From: Pseudomonas nabeulensis
GTDB taxonomy: Bacteria > Pseudomonadota > Gammaproteobacteria > Pseudomonadales > Pseudomonadaceae
Length of the DNA: 64,000 bases
Assembly: GCF_004682045.1 (NCBI RefSeq)
Contig: NZ_QUZT01000016.1
Location: forward strand, 1 to 64,000
Direction: 5' to 3'
Shown here: one piece after another, positions 56,285 to 64,000 of the stretch
Position numbering within the stretch: position 1 is the first letter of the stretch
Layout of the letters: every line of letters begins with the position of its first letter
Notes under the pieces: model-generated
What the model saw: the letters and a program-made list of their open reading frames with translations, nothing else
Told to the model about the DNA's origin: nothing
The model's database searches: none
Program-made: the position numbers and the translations under genes

Positions 56285-57028
56285 ATGGCTCAGCAGGGCA
56301 GTGGTTATCAGGCTCGCTATAAACGCATTCTACTCAAGCTTAGCGGCGAGGCCCTGATGGGCTCGGAAGAGTTCGGGATCGATCCCAAGGTGCTCGACCG
56401 CATGGCGCTGGAAGTCGGCCAATTGGTCGGTATCGGCGTGCAAGTCGGCCTGGTGATCGGCGGCGGCAACCTGTTCCGTGGTGCCGCCCTAAGCGCAGCC
56501 GGCATGGATCGCGTTACCGGCGATCACATGGGCATGCTGGCCACTGTGATGAACGGCCTGGCCATGCGCGACGCCCTGGAGCGCGCCAATATCTCGGCTA
56601 TCGTGATGTCGGCTATTTCCATGGTCGGTGTGACCGATCACTATGATCGTCGCAAAGCCATGCGTCACCTCAACTCCAAGGAAGTGGTGATCTTTGCCGC
56701 CGGTACGGGTAACCCGTTCTTCACCACCGATTCGGCTGCGTGCCTGCGTGCCATCGAAATCGATGCCGACGTGGTGCTCAAAGCCACCAAGGTCGACGGT
56801 GTGTACACTGCAGACCCATTCAAAGACCCGCATGCCGAGAAGTTCGATCATCTGACCTACGATGAAGTGCTGGATCGCAAGCTGGGCGTGATGGACCTGA
56901 CGGCTATTTGCCTGTGCCGCGACCACAAGATGCCGCTGCGCGTATTTAACATGAACAAGCCCGGCGCCCTGCTGAATATCGTACACGGCGGCGCAGAAGG
57001 GACTCTGATCGAGGAAGGCCAACAATGA
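56285..57028 (+). CDS. pyrH: UMP kinase
   Basis: Phosphorylates UMP to UDP in pyrimidine synthesis. The 247-residue amino-acid-kinase-fold protein shows [13 protein letters not shown] at the N-terminus, [10 protein letters not shown], the [20 protein letters not shown] nucleotide site and [18 protein letters not shown] lies about 8 nt before the ATG. The stop overlaps the frr start (ATGA). Confidence 0.97.
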   Translation: MAQQGSGYQARYKRILLKLSGEALMGSEEFGIDPKVLDRMALEVGQLVGIGVQVGLVIGGGNLFRGAALSAAGMDRVTGDHMGMLATVMNGLAMRDALERANISAIVMSAISMVGVTDHYDRRKAMRHLNSKEVVIFAAGTGNPFFTTDSAACLRAIEIDADVVLKATKVDGVYTADPFKDPHAEKFDHLTYDEVLDRKLGVMDLTAICLCRDHKMPLRVFNMNKPGALLNIVHGGAEGTLIEEGQQ

Positions 57029-57582
57029 TCAACGAAATCAAGAAAGACGCCCAGGCGCGTATGCAGAAATCCCTGGAATCCCTGAGCCACGCATTCGGTC
57101 AGATCCGCACCGGCAAGGCTCACCCGAGCATCCTGGGCAGCGTGATGGTGCCTTACTACGGTTCCGATACGCCTATCAGCAGCGTCGCCAACATCACCGT
57201 CAAAGACTCGCGCACCCTGCAAGTCGTCGCGTTTGAACGCAACATGCTGGGTGCCGTCGACAAGGCCATTCAGAGCGCTGGTCTGAACCTCAATCCGACC
57301 AACCTGGGCGAGTTGCTGCTGATCTCCATGCCTGCCCTGACCGAAGAAACCCGCAAGGGCTTCACCAAGCAGGCGCGCAGTGCTGCCGAAGACGCTCGTG
57401 TTGCCGTGCGCAACATTCGCCGCGATGCCTTGGGTGACCTGAAGAAACTGGTCAAGGACAAGGAAATCAGCGAAGACGAAGAGCGTCGTGCCGTCGCTGA
57501 TATCGACAAACTGACCAAAGATGCCGAGGCTCAGATCACCAAGGCCACGGACGAAAAAGAAAAGGACCTGATGGCCGTATAA
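57025..57582 (+). CDS. frr: Ribosome recycling factor
   Basis: Splits post-termination ribosomes together with EF-G. The 185-residue length is exact for the family. Recognisable segments are [20 protein letters not shown] near residue 30, [19 protein letters not shown], and the C-terminal helical [20 protein letters not shown]. It overlaps pyrH by 4 nt and lies 17 nt before uppS. Confidence 0.97.
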   Translation: MINEIKKDAQARMQKSLESLSHAFGQIRTGKAHPSILGSVMVPYYGSDTPISSVANITVKDSRTLQVVAFERNMLGAVDKAIQSAGLNLNPTNLGELLLISMPALTEETRKGFTKQARSAAEDARVAVRNIRRDALGDLKKLVKDKEISEDEERRAVADIDKLTKDAEAQITKATDEKEKDLMAV

Positions 57583-57599
57583 GGGGTCAGGACGCCTTC

Positions 57600-58355
57600 A
57601 TGGAAAAGACCAAGCAGACTGTACCCTCTGTGGTGCCGCGCCATGTCGCGATCATCATGGATGGGAATAATCGCTGGGCGAAGAAACGCTTTATGCCGGG
57701 TGTTGCCGGGCATAAAGCGGGTGTCGATGCGGTGCGGGCCGTGATTGAGGTGTGTGCCGAGGCCGGGGTCGAAGTGTTGACCTTGTTCGCCTTCTCCAGT
57801 GAGAACTGGCAGCGGCCGGCCGAAGAAGTCAGCGCCCTGATGGACCTGTTCTTCAAGGCGTTGCGTCGTGAGGCCAAGCGCCTCAACGACAACAACATCA
57901 GCCTGCGCATCATCGGTGATCGCTCGCGCTTTCATCCGGAATTGCAGGCGGCCATGCGTGAAGCCGAGGCCATTACGGCTGGCGCCAACCGTTTTGTGCT
58001 GCAAATCGCCGCCAACTACGGCGGCCAGTGGGATATCGCCCAGGCTGCGCAGCGCCTGGCTCGCGAAGTGCAGGCCGGTCATCTGCGTCCGGACGACATC
58101 ACCCCGGAGTTGTTGCAGACCTGCCTGGTGACGGGCGACCTGCCGTTGCCGGACTTGTGCATCCGCACCGGTGGCGAACACCGCATCAGCAACTTCCTCC
58201 TGTGGCAATTGGCCTATACCGAGTTGTACTTCTCCGACCTGTTCTGGCCGGACTTCAAACACGATGCCATGCGCAATGCGCTGGCCGATTTCGCTTCCCG
58301 TCAGCGTCGTTTCGGTAAAACGAGCGAGCAGATCGAAGCTGGAGCCCGGGTTTAA
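57600..58355 (+). CDS. uppS: Undecaprenyl diphosphate synthase
   Basis: Makes the C55 lipid carrier for peptidoglycan and O-antigen by adding isoprene units to farnesyl diphosphate. The 251-residue cis-prenyltransferase has the catalytic Asp in HVAIIMDGNNRWAKKR near residue 25, LTLFAFSSENWQRP, and the C-terminal CIRTGGEHRISNFLLWQ and YFSDLFWPDF. The stop directly adjoins the cdsA start (TAAATG). Confidence 0.97.
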   Translation: MEKTKQTVPSVVPRHVAIIMDGNNRWAKKRFMPGVAGHKAGVDAVRAVIEVCAEAGVEVLTLFAFSSENWQRPAEEVSALMDLFFKALRREAKRLNDNNISLRIIGDRSRFHPELQAAMREAEAITAGANRFVLQIAANYGGQWDIAQAAQRLAREVQAGHLRPDDITPELLQTCLVTGDLPLPDLCIRTGGEHRISNFLLWQLAYTELYFSDLFWPDFKHDAMRNALADFASRQRRFGKTSEQIEAGARV

Positions 58356-59165
58356 ATGCTTAAACAACGAATCATCACAGCACTGATCCTATTGCCGATC
58401 GCCTTGTGTGGGTTTTTCCTGCTCGATGGTTCCGGTTTTGCGCTGTTTATTGGCCTGGTCGTCACCTTGGGCGCCTGGGAATGGGCGCGGCTGGCGGGTT
58501 TCAATGCGCAGTTGCCGCGTGTGGTGTATGCCGCCGTGGTCGCAGTGCTGTTGTTCCTCATGTATACCCTGTCGAGCATTGTCGTGCCTTGGGTGTTGGG
58601 GGCGGCGGTGTTGTGGTGGGCGCTGGCGACCTTCCTGGTGCTGACCTTCCCGCGCACCAGTGGCCATTGGTCCAGTGTTGCCAGCAAATTGGTGATTGGT
58701 TTATTGATCCTGCTGCCTGCCTGGCAAGGGCTGGTGGAGATCAAGAACACGCCGATGGGCAACTGGCTGATCCTGGCGGTCATGGTGTTGGTGTGGGGCG
58801 CGGATATCGGTGCTTACTTCTCCGGTCGGGCCTTCGGCAAGCGCAAGCTGGCGCCGGCCGTCAGCCCGGGCAAGAGCTGGGAAGGCGTGTATGGCGGGCT
58901 GGCGTTGACGCTGCTGATCACGCTGGTCGTTGGCATTGTGCGTGAGTGGTCCGTGATGCAGATTTTCCTGGCCTTGCTGGGGACCGCCATCGTCGTGTTT
59001 ATCTCGGTGGTGGGTGACCTCACTGAAAGCATGTTCAAGCGCCAGGCTGGGATCAAGGACAGCAGTAACCTGCTGCCGGGTCATGGGGGTGTGCTGGACC
59101 GCATCGATAGCCTGACCGCCGCGATCCCGATCTTCGCCGTGCTGTTGTGGATGACCGCTTCGTGA
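58356..59165 (+). CDS. cdsA: Phosphatidate cytidylyltransferase
   Basis: Makes CDP-diacylglycerol from phosphatidic acid and CTP. The 269-residue integral membrane protein has about eight helices and the family signature in [20 protein letters not shown], followed by [14 protein letters not shown]. It acts downstream of PlsB, encoded at 33.8-36.3 kb. It adjoins uppS and overlaps dxr by 4 nt (GTGA). Confidence 0.96.
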   Translation: MLKQRIITALILLPIALCGFFLLDGSGFALFIGLVVTLGAWEWARLAGFNAQLPRVVYAAVVAVLLFLMYTLSSIVVPWVLGAAVLWWALATFLVLTFPRTSGHWSSVASKLVIGLLILLPAWQGLVEIKNTPMGNWLILAVMVLVWGADIGAYFSGRAFGKRKLAPAVSPGKSWEGVYGGLALTLLITLVVGIVREWSVMQIFLALLGTAIVVFISVVGDLTESMFKRQAGIKDSSNLLPGHGGVLDRIDSLTAAIPIFAVLLWMTAS

Positions 59166-60352
59166 GCCGTCTGCAGCAAGTGACGGTGCTGGGTGCAACC
59201 GGCTCGGTAGGGTTGAGCGCCCTGGACGTGATTGCTCGCCATCCCGACCGTTATCAGGTCTTCGCCTTGACCGGTTTTACCCGTTTGGCTGAGCTGCTGG
59301 CCCTGTGTGTCCGCCATGCGCCGCGCTTTGCGGTTGTACCTGAGGCCGCAGCAGCGCGTGGCTTGCAGGATGACCTGCGGGCTGCCGGGCTCGCCACTCG
59401 GGTGCTGGTGGGGGAGGAGGGGCTTTGCCAGGTTTCGGCGGATGCCGAAGTGGATACCGTTGTGGCTGCCATTGTGGGCGCTGCTGGCCTGCGTCCGACC
59501 TTGGCGGCCGTGGATGCTGGCAAGAAGATCCTGCTGGCTAACAAAGAAGCGCTGGTCATGTCTGGCGCGCTCTTTATGCAGGCGGTGCGCAAAAGCGGCG
59601 CCGTACTGTTGCCCCTCGACAGCGAGCACAACGCAATTTTCCAGTGCATGCCCGGCGACTATGCTCGCGGCCTGAGCCAGGTCGGTGTGCGGCGTATCCT
59701 GCTGACCGCCTCCGGCGGCCCGTTCCGCCAGACGCCATTGGCTGAGTTAGAGCATGTTTCGCCTGACCAGGCGTGTGCCCATCCGAACTGGTCCATGGGG
59801 CGCAAGATCTCCGTGGACTCGGCGAGCATGATGAACAAGGGCCTGGAACTGATCGAGGCGTGCTGGTTGTTCGATGCGCGCCCTGACCAGGTCGAGGTGG
59901 TGATCCACCCGCAAAGTGTGATTCATTCCCTGGTCGACTATGTGGACGGCTCGGTGTTGGCCCAATTGGGCAATCCCGACATGCGCACACCCATTGCCAA
60001 TGCCCTGGCGTGGCCGGAGCGTATTGATTCCGGCGTGGCGCCATTGGACCTGTTCGCGGTTGCCCGCCTGGATTTCGAAGCGCCGGACGAGCAGCGCTTT
60101 CCTTGCCTGCGCCTGGCGCGGCAAGTGGCGCAAGCGGGTGACAGTGCGCCGGCGATGCTGAATGCGGCCAATGAAGTGGCGGTGGCGGCGTTTCTCGACG
60201 GACGCATCCGTTTTCCGCAGATCGCGAGTATCATCGAGGACGTTTTGCAGCGTGAGCCCGTCGTGGCGGTGGATGAGCTTGCGGCGGTGTTTGAGGCAGA
60301 TAGCAAGGCTCGAGCCCTGGCCGAGCAATGGTTGGGCCGCAACGCGCGTTAG
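59162..60352 (+). CDS. dxr: 1-deoxy-D-xylulose-5-phosphate reductoisomerase
   Basis: Second step of the MEP isoprenoid pathway, which feeds UppS encoded nearby. The 396-residue enzyme has the NADPH-binding [20 protein letters not shown] at the N-terminus, [12 protein letters not shown], the metal/substrate segment [13 protein letters not shown], and [20 protein letters not shown]. The GTG at 59162, inside the GTGA overlap with cdsA, gives the family length; a GTG 15 bases upstream is less likely. Confidence 0.96.
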   Translation: MSRLQQVTVLGATGSVGLSALDVIARHPDRYQVFALTGFTRLAELLALCVRHAPRFAVVPEAAAARGLQDDLRAAGLATRVLVGEEGLCQVSADAEVDTVVAAIVGAAGLRPTLAAVDAGKKILLANKEALVMSGALFMQAVRKSGAVLLPLDSEHNAIFQCMPGDYARGLSQVGVRRILLTASGGPFRQTPLAELEHVSPDQACAHPNWSMGRKISVDSASMMNKGLELIEACWLFDARPDQVEVVIHPQSVIHSLVDYVDGSVLAQLGNPDMRTPIANALAWPERIDSGVAPLDLFAVARLDFEAPDEQRFPCLRLARQVAQAGDSAPAMLNAANEVAVAAFLDGRIRFPQIASIIEDVLQREPVVAVDELAAVFEADSKARALAEQWLGRNAR

Positions 60353-60406
60353 TCTGCAGGTGCGTTTGAACCTGGCGGGCACTGGATTGGAATGCGGAGA
60401 AATTAG

Positions 60407-61759
60407 ATGAGTGCGCTTTACATGATTGTCGGCACCCTGGTTGCTCTGGGTGTGCTGGTTACCTTCCACGAATTTGGCCACTTTTGGGTGGCGCGTCGTT
60501 GCGGCGTCAAGGTACTGCGCTTTTCCGTCGGTTTCGGCATGCCGTTGTTGCGCTGGCATGACCGCCGCGGCACTGAGTTCGTGATTGCGGCTATCCCGCT
60601 GGGTGGCTACGTCAAAATGCTCGATGAGCGCGAAGGCGAAGTGCCGGCTGACCAATTGGACCAATCGTTCAATCGCAAGACCGTTCGTCAGCGCATCGCA
60701 ATCGTTGCTGCCGGCCCAATCGCCAACTTCTTGTTGGCGATTGTGTTCTTCTGGGTCCTGGCCATGATGGGCAGCCAGCAACTGCGTCCGGTCATCGGCG
60801 CGGTTGAGCCGGACAGCCTGGCGGCAAAGGCTGGGTTGGTTGCCGGGCAGGAAATTGTGTCCATTGATGGCGAGCCGACTGTGGGTTGGGGCGCGGTCAA
60901 TCTGCAGCTGGTCCGTCGCCTGGGCGAAAGCGGCACCGTCAATGTCGTGGTGCGCGAGCAGGACTCCACCGCCGAGAGGCCGCGAGCGCTGGTTCTCGAT
61001 CATTGGCTCAAGGGTGCGGACGAGCCTGATCCGATCAAATCCCTGGGCATCCGCCCATGGCGCCCGGCGTTGCCACCGGTGCTTGCCGAGCTGGACTCGA
61101 AGGGCCCGGCCCAGGCCGCAGGTCTGAAAACCGGTGATCGTTTGCTCGCCCTTGATGGTCAGGCGGTGAGCGAATGGCAGCAGGTAGTCGACTGGGTACG
61201 TGTACGGCCTGATACCAAAATTGTGCTGAAGATTGAGCGCGACGGTGCTCAAATCGACGTCCCTGTCACCCTGGCTGTGCGTGGGGAGGGCAAGGCGGCC
61301 GGGGGTTACCTCGGTGCCGGCGTCAAGAGCCCGGATTGGCCGCCGTCGATGCTGCGCGAGGTCAGTTACGGGCCGGTGGCGGCGATTGGCGAGGGTGCAA
61401 AACGCACCTGGACCATGAGTGTGCTGACCCTCGAATCCCTGAAGAAAATGTTGTTCGGCGAGCTCTCGGTAAAAAACTTGAGTGGACCGATAACCATTGC
61501 TAAAGTGGCGGGCGCTTCTGCCCAGTCGGGTGTCGCGGATTTCCTGAATTTCCTGGCTTATCTGAGTATTAGCCTGGGTGTTCTGAATTTGCTGCCCATT
61601 CCAGTATTGGATGGGGGGCATCTGTTGTTTTATCTGGTCGAGTGGGTGCGTGGTCGCCCCTTGTCAGATCGGGTGCAGGGTTGGGGGATACAGATCGGTA
61701 TCAGTTTGGTGGTCGGGGTGATGTTGTTAGCCCTGGTCAACGATCTGGGAAGACTGTAA
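60407..61759 (+). CDS. rseP: Site-2 intramembrane metalloprotease
   Basis: Cuts the transmembrane anti-sigma factor (RseA or MucA type) after the first cleavage and so releases the envelope-stress sigma factor. In Pseudomonas this protease is also called MucP. The 450-residue protein has the zinc motif HEFGH at residues 21-25 in the first helix, two PDZ domains (about 120-200 and 210-290), and the third metal ligand in LLPIPVLDGGHLLFYLVE. It sits 74 nt before bamA, whose folding state it indirectly monitors. Confidence 0.96.
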   Translation: MSALYMIVGTLVALGVLVTFHEFGHFWVARRCGVKVLRFSVGFGMPLLRWHDRRGTEFVIAAIPLGGYVKMLDEREGEVPADQLDQSFNRKTVRQRIAIVAAGPIANFLLAIVFFWVLAMMGSQQLRPVIGAVEPDSLAAKAGLVAGQEIVSIDGEPTVGWGAVNLQLVRRLGESGTVNVVVREQDSTAERPRALVLDHWLKGADEPDPIKSLGIRPWRPALPPVLAELDSKGPAQAAGLKTGDRLLALDGQAVSEWQQVVDWVRVRPDTKIVLKIERDGAQIDVPVTLAVRGEGKAAGGYLGAGVKSPDWPPSMLREVSYGPVAAIGEGAKRTWTMSVLTLESLKKMLFGELSVKNLSGPITIAKVAGASAQSGVADFLNFLAYLSISLGVLNLLPIPVLDGGHLLFYLVEWVRGRPLSDRVQGWGIQIGISLVVGVMLLALVNDLGRL

Positions 61760-61779
61760 CGCTTCGCTGAATTGCGAAT

Positions 61780-61807
61780 CTGCCGCATTTTGCGGCAGTT
61801 TGTTTAT
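61780..61807 (+). terminator. Hairpin between rseP and bamA
   Basis: CTGCCGCA-TTT-TGCGGCAG stem followed by TTTGTTTATT. It looks like an intrinsic terminator or attenuator, only 26 nt before bamA. Confidence 0.75.
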
Positions 61808-61833
61808 TGCCAGTTGGAATAAGAAAGGACTTC

Positions 61834-64000
61834 ATGAAACGTCTGCTGCTAACTGCGGTTCTCACCGTATTGATGATCGCCGAAGTTCACGCCGAGTCCT
61901 TCACCATCTCCGATATTCGCGTCAACGGCCTCCAGCGGGTTTCCGCGGGTAGCGTCTTTGGTGCCTTACCGTTGAACGTCGGTGAACAGGCTGATGACCG
62001 CCGCCTGGTGGAATCCACTCGTGCGCTGTTCAAAACCGGTTTCTTTCAAGACATCCAACTGGGTCGCGAAGGCAACGTCCTGGTTATCACCGTCGTCGAG
62101 CGACCTTCTGTCGCCAGTATCGAGATCGAAGGCAATAAGGCCATCTCGACTGAAGACTTGATGAAAGGTCTGAAACAATCCGGCCTGGCCGAGGGCGAGA
62201 TCTTCCAGCGCGCCACCCTCGAGGGTGTGCGTAACGAACTGCAACGCCAGTACGTTGCCCAGGGCCGCTACTCCGCGACCGTGGAAACCGAAGTGGTGCC
62301 ACAACCGCGCAACCGTGTCGGCCTCAAGGTCAACATCAACGAAGGCACCGTGGCGGCGATCCAGCACATCAACGTGGTGGGTAACACCAAGTTCGCTGAT
62401 GAAGACCTGATCGACCTGTTTGAACTCAAGACCACCAACTGGTTGTCGTTCTTCAAGAACGATGACAAGTACGCCCGTGAAAAGCTGTCCGGTGACCTGG
62501 AGCGTCTGCGTTCCTACTACCTGGACCGTGGCTATATCAACATGGATATCGCTTCGACCCAGGTGTCCATCACCCCGGACAAGAAGCATGTCTACATCAC
62601 CGTCAACGTCAACGAAGGCGAGAAGTACAAGGTTCGTGACGTCAAGCTGAGCGGCGACCTGAAAGTACCTGAAGATCAGGTCAAGGCCTTGCTGCTGGTA
62701 CAGAAAGACCAGGTGTTCTCGCGCAAGCTGATGACCACCACCTCCGAGCTGATCACTCGCCGCCTGGGTAACGAAGGCTATACCTTCGCCAACGTCAACG
62801 GCGTGCCGACTCCGCATGATGATGACCACACCGTGGACATCACCTTCGTCGTCGACCCGGGCAAGCGTGCCTACGTGAACCGCATCAACTTCCGTGGCAA
62901 CACCAAGTCTGCGGACGAAGTGCTGCGTCGTGAAATGCGTCAGATGGAAGGTGGCTGGGCGTCGACTTACCTGATCGACCAGTCCAAGACCCGTCTTGAG
63001 CGCCTGGGCTTCTTCAAGGAAGTCAACGTCGAGACCCCGGCCGTACCGGGTGTGGATGACCAGGTTGACGTGAATTACGCCGTGGAAGAACAAGCCTCGG
63101 GTTCGATCACCGCCAGCGTCGGTTTCGCACAGAGTGCCGGTCTGATCCTCGGTGGCTCCATCACCCAGAACAACTTCCTCGGTACCGGTAACAAGGTGTC
63201 CATCGGCCTGACCCGAAGCGAATACCAGAGCCGCTATAACTTCGGTTATGTCGACCCCTACTGGACTGCTGACGGTGTGAGCCTGGGCTACAACGCCTTC
63301 TACCGCACCACCGACTACAAAGATCTCGATGTCGACGTTGCAAGCTATGCGATCGACAGCCTGGGTGCTGGCGTGAACATCGGTTACCCGATCAGTGAGA
63401 CCTCGCGTCTGACCTTCGGCCTGACCGCGCAACAGGATGAGATCAAGACCGGCGTCTACACCGTGGACGAAATCTTCGACTTCACCCGTAAGGAAGGCGA
63501 TAAGTTCCTCAACTTCAAGGCGTCGGCCGGCTGGTCCGAGTCGACCCTGAACAAAGGTGTATTGGCGACCCGTGGCCATTCCCAGAGCCTGACCCTGGAA
63601 GCCACTACGCCGGGCAGCGACCTGTCGTTCTTCAAGCTTGACTACCGTGGCCAGCTGTTCGCACCGTTGAGCGACAACTACACCATGCGCCTGCACACCG
63701 AACTGGGTTATGGCGATGGTTATGGTTCCACCAATGGTCTACCGTTCTACGAGAACTACTACGCGGGTGGCTTCAACTCCGTACGTGGTTTCAAAGACAG
63801 CACCTTGGGCCCGCGTGGTACTCCGAGCCGTGGTGTAGGTGTCACCGGTAACCAGGGCACTGTCGCAGACTCTGACAACGACCCGCTGCCGTTCGGCGGT
63901 AACGTGTTGATCCAGGGTGGTGCGGAGATTCTGTTCCCGCTGCCATTCGTGAAGGATCAGCGTTCGCTGCGTACGTCGGTCTTCTGGGATGTGGGTAACG
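61834..64000 (+). CDS. bamA: Outer-membrane assembly factor BamA (3' end outside window)
   Basis: Core of the BAM complex that folds beta-barrel proteins into the outer membrane. It begins with a Sec signal (MKRLLLTAVLTVLMIAEVHA) after AAAGGA about 7 nt upstream. Five POTRA domains follow (about residues 22-420), each with recognisable NVNEG or VxG-type repeats, then the beta-barrel with the VRGF motif of loop 6 (NSVRGFKDSTLGP). About 722 codons are present and the frame is open to the last base. BamA usually has close to 795 residues, so roughly 70 C-terminal residues are missing. Confidence 0.96.
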   Translation, partial: MKRLLLTAVLTVLMIAEVHAESFTISDIRVNGLQRVSAGSVFGALPLNVGEQADDRRLVESTRALFKTGFFQDIQLGREGNVLVITVVERPSVASIEIEGNKAISTEDLMKGLKQSGLAEGEIFQRATLEGVRNELQRQYVAQGRYSATVETEVVPQPRNRVGLKVNINEGTVAAIQHINVVGNTKFADEDLIDLFELKTTNWLSFFKNDDKYAREKLSGDLERLRSYYLDRGYINMDIASTQVSITPDKKHVYITVNVNEGEKYKVRDVKLSGDLKVPEDQVKALLLVQKDQVFSRKLMTTTSELITRRLGNEGYTFANVNGVPTPHDDDHTVDITFVVDPGKRAYVNRINFRGNTKSADEVLRREMRQMEGGWASTYLIDQSKTRLERLGFFKEVNVETPAVPGVDDQVDVNYAVEEQASGSITASVGFAQSAGLILGGSITQNNFLGTGNKVSIGLTRSEYQSRYNFGYVDPYWTADGVSLGYNAFYRTTDYKDLDVDVASYAIDSLGAGVNIGYPISETSRLTFGLTAQQDEIKTGVYTVDEIFDFTRKEGDKFLNFKASAGWSESTLNKGVLATRGHSQSLTLEATTPGSDLSFFKLDYRGQLFAPLSDNYTMRLHTELGYGDGYGSTNGLPFYENYYAGGFNSVRGFKDSTLGPRGTPSRGVGVTGNQGTVADSDNDPLPFGGNVLIQGGAEILFPLPFVKDQRSLRTSVFWDVGN

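Overview
The window is a piece of chromosomal core genome from a fluorescent Pseudomonas, most likely the P. fluorescens SBW25 lineage or a close relative. Three things point there: a complete seven-gene wsp chemosensory/diguanylate cyclase operon with a 333-residue WspR, a gene order that (from memory, not from a search) follows the P. aeruginosa PA3708-PA3648 block, and many copies of the intergenic REP/REPIN palindrome (GTGGGAGGGGGCTTGC...) typical of this group. Base composition is uniformly G+C rich, except for a visibly less G+C-rich metalloprotease gene near 48.5 kb. I see no rRNA, tRNA, CRISPR array, prophage or insertion sequence.

Layout. 0.1-8.6 kb: wspABCDEFR on the + strand, a membrane receptor feeding a CheA-type kinase and a GGDEF output protein that makes c-di-GMP. 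8.8-11.5 kb: prfB (with its programmed frameshift) and lysS. 11.5-18.1 kb: a TetR regulator, an outer-membrane lipoprotein, a DUF1704 (HExxxH/QEGLA) protein, an alpha/beta hydrolase lipoprotein, small proteins, and a convergent OmpA-family lipoprotein (lptF-like) with its DUF4398 partner. 18.2-26.9 kb: ppc, adk, tsaB, a DUF72 protein, a PEP mutase-like protein, an extensin-like protein, a repeat protein and rsmJ. 27.1-32.6 kb: a mexL-mexJK-like RND efflux locus with a LysE exporter. 32.6-36.7 kb: DUF4197, YbaY-like lipoprotein, plsB and a cold-shock gene.

36.8-50.2 kb: rlmA, dapE, an NdvB-like GH17/GT2 glucan synthase, tcdA, csdE/csdA, dapD, an ArsC/YffB-like protein, a Na+/H+ antiporter, a metzincin metalloprotease and dapC. 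Three genes of the succinylase branch of lysine/diaminopimelate synthesis (dapE, dapD, dapC) lie here but in separate transcription units. 50.3-64 kb: glnD and map on the minus strand, then the classical + strand run rpsB-tsf-pyrH-frr-uppS-cdsA-dxr-rseP-bamA, which links translation and isoprenoid/phospholipid synthesis to envelope assembly. bamA is cut off by the window end.

No gene cluster here forms a clearly new multi-gene system. The best second-look items are single genes or sites: the metzincin without a visible export signal at 48.1-48.8 kb, the DUF1704 protein with a tubulin-carboxypeptidase-like active-site signature, the Gly-rich harpin-like small protein at 15.8 kb, the cysteine cluster of WspD, and the everted REP pair at 27.0 kb. 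Starts, motifs and palindromes were read by eye; homology statements rest on recognised motifs and remembered family lengths, not on database searches.
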